55,379 bases of DNA from CAYMJK01 sp043101635 (GTDB lineage Bacteria > Planctomycetota > Phycisphaerae > Phycisphaerales > UBA1924), in assembly GCA_043101635.1 (NCBI GenBank), contig JBICIE010000077.1, positions 1-55,379 on the forward strand. The letters run 5' to 3'. Made by a program: the position numbers and the translations under genes. Positions 36,786 through 44,635 of the stretch are shown here, piece after piece (position 1 is the stretch's first letter; each line of letters starts with the position of its first letter). The notes beneath the pieces were generated by a model. It searched no databases. It saw only the letters and a list, made by a program, of their open reading frames with translations, and was not told where the DNA came from.

Positions 36786-36947
36786 AGCCGCCCGACCGAC
36801 CATTCGGAGCATCCGCCGCCGGGATGCCGGCGAAAGCCCCTCGGATGCTAGAATTCTGCCCTTGCAATGGGGCATGTGCGAGACGATGCTGGCATAATTC
36901 AGAGGGAAGAGTCAACATTCCGCCCGGAGCGGAGAGGAGATTGCGCA

Positions 36948-38090
36948 ATGCTCAAGTTCACGGCAATCGGCGCCATGGCCGCCATCGCGGGCAGCGCCGC
37001 GGCCCAGCCTGTCATCGATGGCACGCTGGATGCGGGTCTGTATGGGTCCATCCTGTTCGTCCAGAATCAGCCCACCGGCTTCGGCGACAACACCGAGCCC
37101 GGACCCGACTTCGCCAACGGCTCGGAGATCGACGGCATCTACGCCGTCGTCATCGGTGACGCCCTGTACATCATGGTCACCGGCAACCTCGAGTCCAACT
37201 TCAACAAGCTCGAACTGTTCTTCGATGTGGCGCCCGGCGGGCAGAGCCCGCTCCGCGGCGACAACGTCGATGTCGACTTCAACGGCCTCAACCGCATGGG
37301 CGAGGGCGAGTGCGGGGATCCCCCGATGCTCTGCCAGGGCCTCACCTTCGACGATGGCTTCGAGCCCGACTACTGGGTCACCGTCACCAATGGCAACGAC
37401 CCGATCGAGAACTACTCCAGCGCCGCCGTTCTCCGCACCGACGGCCCGCTGAAGAACCCCTCCGGCTTCCCGCTCGACTACGGCGCCTTCGATGGCGGCC
37501 TGAAGTCCGACTTCAACCCCATCCCCTACGCCGGCCCGCGCGTCGACATTCAGAACGGCTTCCTCACTGCGCTGTACTGCAACTACGGCCCGCGCCTCAC
37601 CCAGATTGACCCGCTCAATCCCATCCCCGGCCTGATTCAGGTCGCCATCGACAACAGCAACATCGCCGGTGTCACAGGCGCCTCCACCGCCGGCGCCGCC
37701 GACGTCACCACCGGCATCGAGCTCGCCATCGATCTCGAGGAACTCGGCTGGGACGGCGCCAGCCCCATCAGGATCGCAGGCTTCATCAACGGCAGCGGCC
37801 ACGACTTCGTCAGCAACCAGGTCATCGGCGGCCTGCCGGCGCCGGAGAACCTCGGCGAGCCGCGCCTGATCGACTTCAGCGTGATCGACGGCGACCAGTT
37901 CGTCACCGTCGGCGACAGCGACTGCTACGCCGACTGCGACGGCTCCGGCTCGCTCGACTTCTTCGACTTCCTCTGCTTCCAGAACGAGTTTGCGCTTGGC
38001 TCGGCGTACGCCGATTGCGACGGCTCCGGATCCCTCGATTTCTTCGACTTCCTCTGCTATCAGAACGCCTTCGCCGCAGGCTGCCCGTAA
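36948..38090 (+). CDS. Secreted protein with double GC-type dockerin tail
   Basis: 380 residues from an ATG with GAGGAG 8 nt upstream; signal peptide MLKFTAIGAMAAIAGSAAAQ. The mature domain parallels the 33021-33938 protein: GFGDNTEPGPDFANGSEIDG, NFNKLELFFDVAPGGQ, VDVDFNGLNRMG, DNSNIAGV, LGWDGASPI, SGHDFVSNQVIGGL. Instead of a PEP-CTERM helix it ends with two copies of DCDGSGSLDFFDFLC-type EF-hand loops and GCP. Two extra cysteine-bearing segments near 120-130 are absent from the paralogue. Function unknown; presumably shown on the surface. A possible -10, CATAAT, lies at 36893-36898, and a strong terminator follows. Confidence 0.82.
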   Translation: MLKFTAIGAMAAIAGSAAAQPVIDGTLDAGLYGSILFVQNQPTGFGDNTEPGPDFANGSEIDGIYAVVIGDALYIMVTGNLESNFNKLELFFDVAPGGQSPLRGDNVDVDFNGLNRMGEGECGDPPMLCQGLTFDDGFEPDYWVTVTNGNDPIENYSSAAVLRTDGPLKNPSGFPLDYGAFDGGLKSDFNPIPYAGPRVDIQNGFLTALYCNYGPRLTQIDPLNPIPGLIQVAIDNSNIAGVTGASTAGAADVTTGIELAIDLEELGWDGASPIRIAGFINGSGHDFVSNQVIGGLPAPENLGEPRLIDFSVIDGDQFVTVGDSDCYADCDGSGSLDFFDFLCFQNEFALGSAYADCDGSGSLDFFDFLCYQNAFAAGCP

Positions 38091-38113
38091 CCGGCGCCTG
38101 AGAAAATCCTCAT

Positions 38114-38142
38114 GACGCGGCTCCCTCGGAGCCGCGTTTTTT
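38114..38142 (+). terminator. Rho-independent terminator
   Basis: ACGCGGCTCC (38114-38123), a CTC loop, GGAGCCGCGT (38127-38136) and a run of seven T (38136-38142) directly after the dockerin-tailed protein. The stem is a perfect 10 bp. Confidence 0.9.
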
Positions 38143-38244
38143 TCCGTAGCCCGCCCTTGCCTTGACCGAAGAAGTGCGTATTGTGACCGCCGGCCGCGCC
38201 GATCCCGGCCGCTCAGGCGCCCGTCCCGACGAGGAGGACTGTAC

Positions 38245-38364
38245 ATGCAGATGACCACGACCCTTAACCCGAGCAGCACCGCCGCGGCGAAGCTGCACGC
38301 GCTGGGCGTCATTTGCGTTCCGGCGTTCGTGTATGACCGCCGCCCGACAGCGCCTCCCAGGTAG
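38245..38364 (+). CDS. Small ORF of 39 residues with its own SD and terminator
   Basis: An ATG preceded by GAGGAGGA 6 nt away opens a 39-residue frame (MQMTTTLNPSSTAAAK, then a hydrophobic LGVICVPAFVYD and a basic end RRPTAPPR). It stands alone between two intrinsic terminators, with a gap of about 100 bp before it. It could be a true small protein, a leader peptide governing the hairpin 26 bp after its stop, or both. No family is recognised. The perfect SD and the paired terminators argue that it is transcribed and translated. Confidence 0.5.
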   Translation: MQMTTTLNPSSTAAAKLHALGVICVPAFVYDRRPTAPPR

Positions 38365-38390
38365 GTTTCGCGCGAATCCTGAATTCCGCG

Positions 38391-38426
38391 GCCCCGGAGG
38401 CGTCCCCTCCGGGGCTTGTCGTTTTT
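38391..38426 (+). terminator. Rho-independent terminator or attenuator
   Basis: GCCCCGGAGG (38391-38400), a 5-nt loop and CCTCCGGGGC (38406-38415) form a perfect 10 bp stem, followed by TTGTCGTTTTT. It closes the 39-residue ORF and precedes the next small ORF by 37 bp. Confidence 0.8.
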
Positions 38427-38463
38427 GCCCAGAGTCACAGAAGCATCGAACTGGAGAGAAGCT

Positions 38464-38694
38464 ATGAACGCTGTTGCCGTTTCAGATCAACTGGTTGTCT
38501 CACATCGCGGACGCGTGCGCATCCGCCTCGGTCCCGTCATGGTGGAATGGCGCGCCATGCGCGTCGTGCCGCGCGCCGTCGGACCGCCCGGCGGCGCGTG
38601 GGGCCCTGCGCCATCAGACGGACTGCCCGGATACGGCAGGCGCGAGCCCGACGGCTCGCTCGCCTACTGGCGCCCCCTGCCGCCGCGCGCCTGA
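38464..38694 (+). CDS. Small uncharacterised protein, 76 residues
   Basis: An ATG with GGAGAG 5 nt upstream opens a 76-residue frame. The first 35 residues alternate hydrophobic and charged residues (VAVSDQLVVSHRGRVRIRLG, VEWRAMRVVPRA) and could form a small beta-sheet. The second half is Gly/Pro-rich and contains GSLAYWRPL. No domain is recognised. It lies just upstream of LemA but ends 98 bp before it, and LemA has its own promoter-like hexamer. It is more believable than the competing frames because of the SD and the position right after a terminator. Confidence 0.45.
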   Translation: MNAVAVSDQLVVSHRGRVRIRLGPVMVEWRAMRVVPRAVGPPGGAWGPAPSDGLPGYGRREPDGSLAYWRPLPPRA

Positions 38695-38766
38695 TCCGAA
38701 TCCGCTCCGCCGGCGCCGCGCCCATCGTGCGCGCGCGCCGCCGGCCCGGTCGGCGCCCGGACACCA

Positions 38767-38772
38767 TACAGT
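38767..38772 (+). promoter_or_regulatory. Candidate -10 (TACAGT) of the lemA-like operon
   Basis: TACAGT ends 20 nt before the GTG at 38793. A GGGGGA lies between as SD. No -35 match is obvious. Confidence 0.4.
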
Positions 38773-38792
38773 CCCCCGCCGGGGGACCGCCT

Positions 38793-39365
38793 GTGGATGT
38801 CGCGATCATCATTGCCGCCTGTCTGCTCGCCGCAGCGCTGCTCTACGCGATCTGGATCTTCAACCGGCTCGTCCGCCTCGGCGCCCGCGCCGACGGCTCC
38901 TGGTCCGACATCGATGTCCAGCTTCGCCGCCGCTGGGACCTGATCCCGCGCCTGGCCCAGATTGCCCGCAGCTACGCCGATCACGAGCGCCGGACGCTGG
39001 AGGAAGCTGTCGCGGCCCGCACGGCCGCCGCGGCCCGCTCCGACGCGGGGCCCGCCGGCCGCGCCGCGGCCGAAAGCGCCCTGGGCCTGAGGGGCCGCCA
39101 GCTCATCGCGCTGGCAGAGCAATACCCCGATCTGAAAGCCAACACGCTGTTCGAAGAGCTGCACGCCCAGCTCGTCGATGTCGAAGATGACCTGCAGGCC
39201 GCCCGGCGCTACTACAACGCCGTCGTGCGCGACCTCAACACCCTCGCCGGCCAGTTCCCCTCGTCGCTGGTGGCACGGCTCGCCGGCCGGCGCCCCCGCG
39301 AGTTCTTCGAGATCGAGGATCCGCGCGACCGCGCCGCCCCCGCAGTTCGATTGGAGCAGTCATGA
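38793..39365 (+). CDS. LemA-family membrane protein
   Basis: 190 residues from a GTG with GGGGGA 6 nt upstream. An N-terminal membrane helix (VAIIIAACLLAAALLYAIWIF) is cited by its span, residues 3-23. It is followed by the family signature NRLVRLGARADGSWSDIDVQLRRR (again by core NRLV and SWSDIDVQL) and a four-helix bundle with LAEQYPDLKANTLFEELHAQL and AARRYYNAVVRDLN. LemA proteins are widespread, anchored, and of unsettled function. The ATGA overlap with the next gene reflects the very common LemA-DUF2207 pairing, so the two probably act in one membrane complex. Confidence 0.9.
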   Translation: MDVAIIIAACLLAAALLYAIWIFNRLVRLGARADGSWSDIDVQLRRRWDLIPRLAQIARSYADHERRTLEEAVAARTAAAARSDAGPAGRAAAESALGLRGRQLIALAEQYPDLKANTLFEELHAQLVDVEDDLQAARRYYNAVVRDLNTLAGQFPSSLVARLAGRRPREFFEIEDPRDRAAPAVRLEQS

Positions 39366-41095
39366 AGCTCGCCGGTCTGATCGTCGCCCTCGCGCTGCTC
39401 GCCTTCGCGCCCTTGACCCGGGCTCAGGGCCTCAACTGGGAGATCGACAGCTACGACATCGACATCCAGGTCCAGCCGGACGGAGCCCTGGACATTACCG
39501 AGCGCATCGTCGCCGACTTCTCGCGCGAGCCGCACCACGGCATCTACCGCGACATCCCCGTGGCCTACCGGCGTCACGGCTCGGCGTATCGCGTGCGACT
39601 CGATGTCCTCGGCGTCACCGATGACGCCGGCGCCGCCCATCCATACAGGATCATGTCGGCCGACGGCCAGCTGCGCATCCGCATCGGATCCCCCGACCGC
39701 AAGGTCAGCGCCCCGACCACCTACGTCATCGCCTACCGCGTCCGCCGCGCCATGCTCGATCTGGCCCAGCACGATGAACTCTACTGGAACGCCATCGGCC
39801 CCAACTGGGCCATCCCGATCGAGCAGGCCACCTGCGCCGTGCGCCTGCCACCCGGCGTCTCGCCCGACGCCATCCGCACCGCGTCGTTCCTCGGACCGGA
39901 GGGCTCGACCACCGCCGGACCGGAGGCCCAGCTCACGCCGGATGGCGCCGTGCGCTTCGCAGTCGATCGCCGCATCCGGCCCTGGACCGCCTTCACGATC
40001 GTCATCGGCTTGCCCAAGGGCGCCATCGACTACCCCGGCCCGGCCCAGCGGGCCGGCTGGTTCCTCGCCGACAATGGCGTCCTCGCCGCGCCGGTCGTCG
40101 CCTTCATCGCCCTCTGGCTGCTCTGGCGCAACTTCGGGCGCGACCGCGGCCAGCCGCGCGCCATCGCCGTGCAGTACGAGCCGCCCGATGGCATGACGCC
40201 GCTGGAAGTCGGCGCCCTCATCGACGAGCGGGCCGACCCACACGACATCACCGCGACCATCGTCGATCTCGCCGTCCGAGGCTACCTCCGCTTCGATGTC
40301 ACCCAAGCGCACGGCCGCAAGCCCGACCCGGACGAGACCAGGCTCATCCGAACCGACAAACCCGATGGCGACTTGCTCCCGTTCGAGAAGACGATCATGC
40401 GCAAGCTCTTCAGCCAGGGCGACGATACCACGCTCGAGGATCTCCAGAACCGCTTCTACTCCGTGATCCCCACCATCAAGTCCTCGGTCTACGGCCGCCT
40501 CAGCGCCGCCGGATACTTCGATGGCCATCTCGAGAGCGTTCGCCGCAGGTGGCTGGGCCTGGGGATTTTCGCAGCCGCCGCCACCATCGGAATCGGCTTC
40601 CTGCTCGTGCAGTTACTGGGGATGGCGCCGGTTCCCACCTGGATCGCCGCCGCCCTGACGGCGCCCCTCTTCATCATCTTCGCCGCGATCATGCCGCGCA
40701 AGACCGTCCGAGGCCGCCGCGCCCTGGAGTCGATCAAAGGACTCGAGGAGTACATCTCGCGCGCCGAGCTGCCCCAGATCGAACTGGCGGCCCGCCAGCA
40801 CCACTTCGAGAAGCTGCTGCCCTACGCCCTCGCCCTCGGCCTGGCCCGCAAGTGGGGCGCGAAGTTCGAGGGCCTGTACGAGCAGCCGCCGCAGTGGTAC
40901 CAGGGCCGGCCCGATGTCTTCACGGTCGCCTGGCTGTCCAGCGGCCTGATGCACTCCAGCAGTTCGGTCACATCGACCATCGTCTCGCAGCCCCGCTCCT
41001 CCGGCAGCGGCGCCGGCGGCGGCTCCAGCGGCTTCAGCAGCGGCGGGGGCTTCAGCGGCGGGGGGTTCGGCGGCGGGGGCGGCGGAGGCTGGTAG
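39362..41095 (+). CDS. DUF2207-domain membrane protein
   Basis: 577 residues, ATGA overlap with LemA. A signal peptide (LIVALALLAFAPLTRAQG) is followed by an extracytoplasmic beta domain of DUF2207 type: SYDIDIQVQPDGALDITER, HHGIYRDIPV, YWNAIGPNWAIPI. Membrane helices follow near 235-255 and 400-440. The cytoplasmic-side segment after the first helix has the MTPLEVGALIDERAD motif. The C-terminus is a Ser/Gly tail ending in repeated GGG and a final GGGGW, typical of the family. Function unknown. The pair with LemA is transcribed from the TACAGT element. Confidence 0.88.
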   Translation: MKLAGLIVALALLAFAPLTRAQGLNWEIDSYDIDIQVQPDGALDITERIVADFSREPHHGIYRDIPVAYRRHGSAYRVRLDVLGVTDDAGAAHPYRIMSADGQLRIRIGSPDRKVSAPTTYVIAYRVRRAMLDLAQHDELYWNAIGPNWAIPIEQATCAVRLPPGVSPDAIRTASFLGPEGSTTAGPEAQLTPDGAVRFAVDRRIRPWTAFTIVIGLPKGAIDYPGPAQRAGWFLADNGVLAAPVVAFIALWLLWRNFGRDRGQPRAIAVQYEPPDGMTPLEVGALIDERADPHDITATIVDLAVRGYLRFDVTQAHGRKPDPDETRLIRTDKPDGDLLPFEKTIMRKLFSQGDDTTLEDLQNRFYSVIPTIKSSVYGRLSAAGYFDGHLESVRRRWLGLGIFAAAATIGIGFLLVQLLGMAPVPTWIAAALTAPLFIIFAAIMPRKTVRGRRALESIKGLEEYISRAELPQIELAARQHHFEKLLPYALALGLARKWGAKFEGLYEQPPQWYQGRPDVFTVAWLSSGLMHSSSSVTSTIVSQPRSSGSGAGGGSSGFSSGGGFSGGGFGGGGGGGW

Positions 41096-41124
41096 ACGCC
41101 CTTTCGCCCGCGGATCAGTTGCGG

Positions 41125-41130
41125 TACAGT
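41125..41130 (+). promoter_or_regulatory. Candidate -10 (GGTACAGT)
   Basis: TACAGT in GGTACAGT lies 41 nt before the ATG of the Tat-type oxidoreductase, which also has GGGAGG as SD. Confidence 0.4.
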
Positions 41131-41171
41131 GGCCCACGGCCGCTCCTTCGCCGGCCAGTTCGGGAGGCTAC

Positions 41172-42629
41172 ATGGCAGAACTCACAGTCACTCGGCGTGC
41201 GCTGCTCGCTTCCGGCGCCGGCCTCGCCTGCGCCGCTGTCGCCCCGGGCGCCATCGGCCGCATCCTGCGCCCCAGTGCTGAGGTCCGCCTCGGCGTGCTC
41301 GGCCTGCGCAGCCGCGGCCGTCAACTCATCGATCAGATCCTCCCCGAGGCCGACGCCCGCGTCCTCGCCGTGTGCGATCCGGACGCCAACATCCTCGCCC
41401 GCGAGCAGCAGCGCATCGAGGAGAAGACCGGCAAGCGCCCCGACGGCAGTGCCGACCTGCGTCACCTGCTCGACCGCGCCGACATCGACGCCATCGTCAT
41501 CGCGACGCCGAACCACTGGCACGCCCTCGCCACCATCTGGGCCTGCCAGGCCGGAAAGGACGTCTACGTCGAGAAGCCCGTCTCGCACAACGTCTGGGAA
41601 GGCCGCCAGATGGTCGCCGCCGCCCGCAAGCACGGGCGCATCGTGCAGGCGGGCCTCCAGAACCGCTCCGACACCGGCCTGCGCGCCTTCATGGACTGGT
41701 TCGCCGATGAGCCGCTCGGCAAACCGCTCTACGCCCACGCGGTCTGGTATCGCACCCGCGAGCCCATCGGTCGCGTCACCGCGCCCACGCCCATCCCCGA
41801 CCACGTCGACTACGACCTCATGTGCGGCCCGCGCAATGTCGCTCCTCTCCTCCGGCGCAACCTCCACTACGACTGGCACTGGCAATGGCCGTGGGGCAGC
41901 GGCGAGATGGGCAACGTCGGCGTCCACGTGATGGATGACGCCCGCTTCATGCTCGGCCTTGGCATGCCCACCCGCGTGTGCAGCGCCGGCGGCCGCTTCG
42001 TCTGGGATGATGATGGCCAGACGCCCAATATCATGATGGCCGTCTTCGACTTCGACGGCTTCCCCCTCATCGCCGGCGTGCGCGATCTGCCCGTCGCCGC
42101 GGGCTCAAACGATCCCTGCCGCCTCCGCGGCAGGACCGTCACCGTCATCATCCAGTGCGAGAACGGCTACTTCAGCGGCAGCCGCGGCGGCGGCGCCGCC
42201 TTCGACGCCTCCGGCGCCAGGATCCGCGATTTCCCCGGCGACAGCGGCGCCACCCACATCCGCAACTTCCTCGATGCCATCGGGTCCCGCCGCCAGAGCG
42301 ACCTGCGCTGCGACATCGCGGAGGGCGCGGCCACTTCGGATCTGTGCCACTACGCCAACATCGCCTGGCGCCTCGGACGAAACGCCTCCCCCGGCGAAAT
42401 CCGAGCCGAACTGGAGCCGATCCCGCCCGCAGCCGAAGCGTTCAGCGACATACCCGACCTCCTCCGAGCCAACAATGTCGATCTCGACGCAACCCCCATC
42501 CGTCTCGGCTCCTGGATGGGCATCGATCCCGAGACCCACGACATCACCAGCGCCGAGAGCCTCCAGCAGGCCCGCGGCATGCTCCGCGAGGCGTATCGGG
42601 CGCCCTTCATCGTGCCGGAGATCGTGTAA
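41172..42629 (+). CDS. Tat-exported Gfo/Idh/MocA oxidoreductase
   Basis: 485 residues from an ATG with GGGAGG 6 nt upstream. The N-terminus TVTRRALLASGAGLACAAVA is a twin-arginine signal, so the protein folds with its cofactor in the cytoplasm and is exported. The Rossmann part has GLRSRGRQLID, VCDPDAN, VIATPNHWHA, the catalytic loop VEKPVSHN, and a C-terminal domain with NVGVHVMDDARFML. Exported members are abundant in planctomycetes and act on polysaccharide-derived sugars (some are NAD-dependent GH109-like glycosidases). It is joined by TAATG to the propeller protein, suggesting shared action on one extracellular glycan. Confidence 0.85.
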   Translation: MAELTVTRRALLASGAGLACAAVAPGAIGRILRPSAEVRLGVLGLRSRGRQLIDQILPEADARVLAVCDPDANILAREQQRIEEKTGKRPDGSADLRHLLDRADIDAIVIATPNHWHALATIWACQAGKDVYVEKPVSHNVWEGRQMVAAARKHGRIVQAGLQNRSDTGLRAFMDWFADEPLGKPLYAHAVWYRTREPIGRVTAPTPIPDHVDYDLMCGPRNVAPLLRRNLHYDWHWQWPWGSGEMGNVGVHVMDDARFMLGLGMPTRVCSAGGRFVWDDDGQTPNIMMAVFDFDGFPLIAGVRDLPVAAGSNDPCRLRGRTVTVIIQCENGYFSGSRGGGAAFDASGARIRDFPGDSGATHIRNFLDAIGSRRQSDLRCDIAEGAATSDLCHYANIAWRLGRNASPGEIRAELEPIPPAAEAFSDIPDLLRANNVDLDATPIRLGSWMGIDPETHDITSAESLQQARGMLREAYRAPFIVPEIV

Positions 42630-44635
42630 TGCGTTGCGCCTGCGTTTTCCTCACCCTCGCGTGTGCCGCCCTTGCGCGCGCGCAGCAGGCCGATCACCCG
42701 CTCATCTACGAGCAGAACTTCCAGTCCCCCGGCGCCCTTGCCGGCTTCCGCTTCACCGATCCCGACGCATGGCGCCTGCATCGGGACGGTGATGAAGTCT
42801 CCCTGGCTCAGTTCGCACAGAGCGACTACCATCCGCCCTACCGCTCGCCGCACAACATCGCCCTGCTCCCGGCGCCGCCGGTCGGCAGCTTCATGCTCGA
42901 GGCCGACCTCACCCAGACCGGTCGCGACTACGGCCACCGCGACATGTGCCTGTTCTTCAACGTGCAGGCGCCCGACCGCTTCTGCTACGCCCACCTCGCC
43001 CGCGACCCGGATGCCACCGCCCATCACATCATGCTCGTCGATGGCGCCGACCGCCGCCCCATCACAACCTGGCGTTCCGATGGCGTCGACTGGACCATCG
43101 CCCCCCGGCGCGTGCGCCTGGCGTTCGACGCCGAAACCGGCGCTGCCGAGGTCACCATCGACGGCCAGCGCGCCCTGGCCGCAGACGCCATCGGCCTGCG
43201 AAGCGGCTTCGTAGGCTTCGGCACCTTCGACGATGAGGGCCGCATCGACAACATCCGCCTGTGGGCCGATTCCGCGGGCGACGCCCTCCCGCAGATCTTC
43301 CAGCCCGCTCCCGCCGCCGACTGGACCGCAGGCGATCTGATCACCCTCAACGACGATGGCGGCTGGTGCTGGTTCGAAGGCGAGCGAGCCATCGCCCACG
43401 ATGGCGCCCTGCTCGTAGGAACGGTCGCCGCAGGCGCACGCGACCCCGCCCGGCGCGGAGACATTGAACTCACCCGCTACGACCTCGCCACCGGCGCCAC
43501 TGGCCGCATCGAACTGCACGACCAGCTTCAACTCGACGATCACAACTCGCCCGCCCTGCTCGCCCTGCCGGACGATCGCATCCTCGCAGTCTGGGCCAAA
43601 CACGGCCCCGAAAGTCGCTTCTACTGGCGCATGAGCGCGCCGAACGACCCGACGCAGTGGAGCGAACTGAGCCAGTACGAGCCGTCAACCTCCTCCCGCA
43701 TCACCTACTCCAACACCTTCCGCCTCAGCGCCAAGAACGGCCGCATCTACAACTTCTTCCGCGGTCTCGATGGCGCCTGGAAACCCTCCTACGTCTTCAG
43801 CGATGACAACGCCGACTCCTGGCAGCGCGGCGCCATCGTCATCGATGTGCCGACCGAGCAGAAGCACCGCCCCTACGTCCGCTACGCCTCCGATGGCGAC
43901 TCCCGGATCCACCTGCTCTACACCGAGGGCCACCCGCGCAACTACGACAACAGCGTCTACCACATCTACTACGAAGATGGCGCCCTGCGCAGCTCCGCCG
44001 GCGATCCGATCGCGCCGCTCAACGAAGGGCTCCAGCGCCCCGAACTCGGCACACGCGTCTACTCAGGCGACGCCGACAACGTCGCATGGGTCACGGACCT
44101 CCGCCTTGATGACGCCGGGCGCCCCGTCGCACTCTACTCCGTGCAGGTCGGCTCCGCCGGCCTCCCCCCGCGCCAGGGCGGCGACGATCACCGCTACCGC
44201 AGCGCCCGGTGGGATGGCGCCGCGTGGCAGGATCGCGAGATTGCCTTCGCCGGCTCGCGTCTCTACGCCGGCGAGGATGACTACACCGGCCTCGGCGCCA
44301 TCGACCCGCGCGACACGACCATCATCTACATCTCCACCAACGCCGACCCCGCCACCGGCGCCCCCCTCATCAGCAGCGCCGACAGCCGGCGCCACTGGGA
44401 GATCTACAAGGGCGCAGCTTCCGACGACGGCGGCGCCTGGTCATGGACCCCCCTCACGCGCAACTCCACCACCGACAACATCCGCCCCGTCGCCGTCGCA
44501 ATAGGCGATGACCGCTCCGCCCTCCTCTGGCTCCGCGGCGCCTACCGCAGCTATACCGACTACGACCTCGCCGTCGTCGCCCTGCTCGACCCGGGTACCC
44601 CCCCACTCCGTGGGGGGTCTTCACAAAGACCGTAA
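42629..44635 (+). CDS. Secreted BNR-4 beta-propeller protein (possible polysaccharide lyase)
   Basis: 668 residues; signal peptide MRCACVFLTLACAALARAQQ. The N-terminal part (about 25-210) is a lectin-like sandwich (FMLEADLTQTGRDYG, FVGFGTFDDEGRIDNI). The C-terminal part (about 220-655) is a BNR-4-type propeller: HNSPALLALPDDRILAVWAKHG, SNTFRLSAKNGRIYNFFRG, YVFSDDNADSWQRG and HLLYTEGHPRNYDNSVYH, each cited as family phrases. Similar propellers occur in ulvan/rhamnogalacturonan lyase families (PL24/PL25), so cleavage of an acidic polysaccharide is plausible. The last dozen codons run through a GC hairpin and read as an artificial-looking tail. It is translationally coupled to the Tat oxidoreductase. 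Confidence 0.75.
   Translation: MRCACVFLTLACAALARAQQADHPLIYEQNFQSPGALAGFRFTDPDAWRLHRDGDEVSLAQFAQSDYHPPYRSPHNIALLPAPPVGSFMLEADLTQTGRDYGHRDMCLFFNVQAPDRFCYAHLARDPDATAHHIMLVDGADRRPITTWRSDGVDWTIAPRRVRLAFDAETGAAEVTIDGQRALAADAIGLRSGFVGFGTFDDEGRIDNIRLWADSAGDALPQIFQPAPAADWTAGDLITLNDDGGWCWFEGERAIAHDGALLVGTVAAGARDPARRGDIELTRYDLATGATGRIELHDQLQLDDHNSPALLALPDDRILAVWAKHGPESRFYWRMSAPNDPTQWSELSQYEPSTSSRITYSNTFRLSAKNGRIYNFFRGLDGAWKPSYVFSDDNADSWQRGAIVIDVPTEQKHRPYVRYASDGDSRIHLLYTEGHPRNYDNSVYHIYYEDGALRSSAGDPIAPLNEGLQRPELGTRVYSGDADNVAWVTDLRLDDAGRPVALYSVQVGSAGLPPRQGGDDHRYRSARWDGAAWQDREIAFAGSRLYAGEDDYTGLGAIDPRDTTIIYISTNADPATGAPLISSADSRRHWEIYKGAASDDGGAWSWTPLTRNSTTDNIRPVAVAIGDDRSALLWLRGAYRSYTDYDLAVVALLDPGTPPLRGGSSQRP
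44597..44618. repeat. REP-like palindrome at the 3' end of the propeller gene
   Basis: ACCCCCCCAC (44597-44606) and GTGGGGGGT (44610-44618) form a hairpin inside the last codons of the gene. It is followed by GTCTT...AAGAC and, at about 44680, another GC palindrome (CCCCGGAGGGG). It looks like an inserted extragenic palindrome rather than coding sequence. Confidence 0.45.

Noticed and set aside
38162..38184. TTGACC and TATTGT as a promoter of the 39-residue ORF
   Set aside because: The spacer is only 11 bp, too short for a normal -35/-10 pair.
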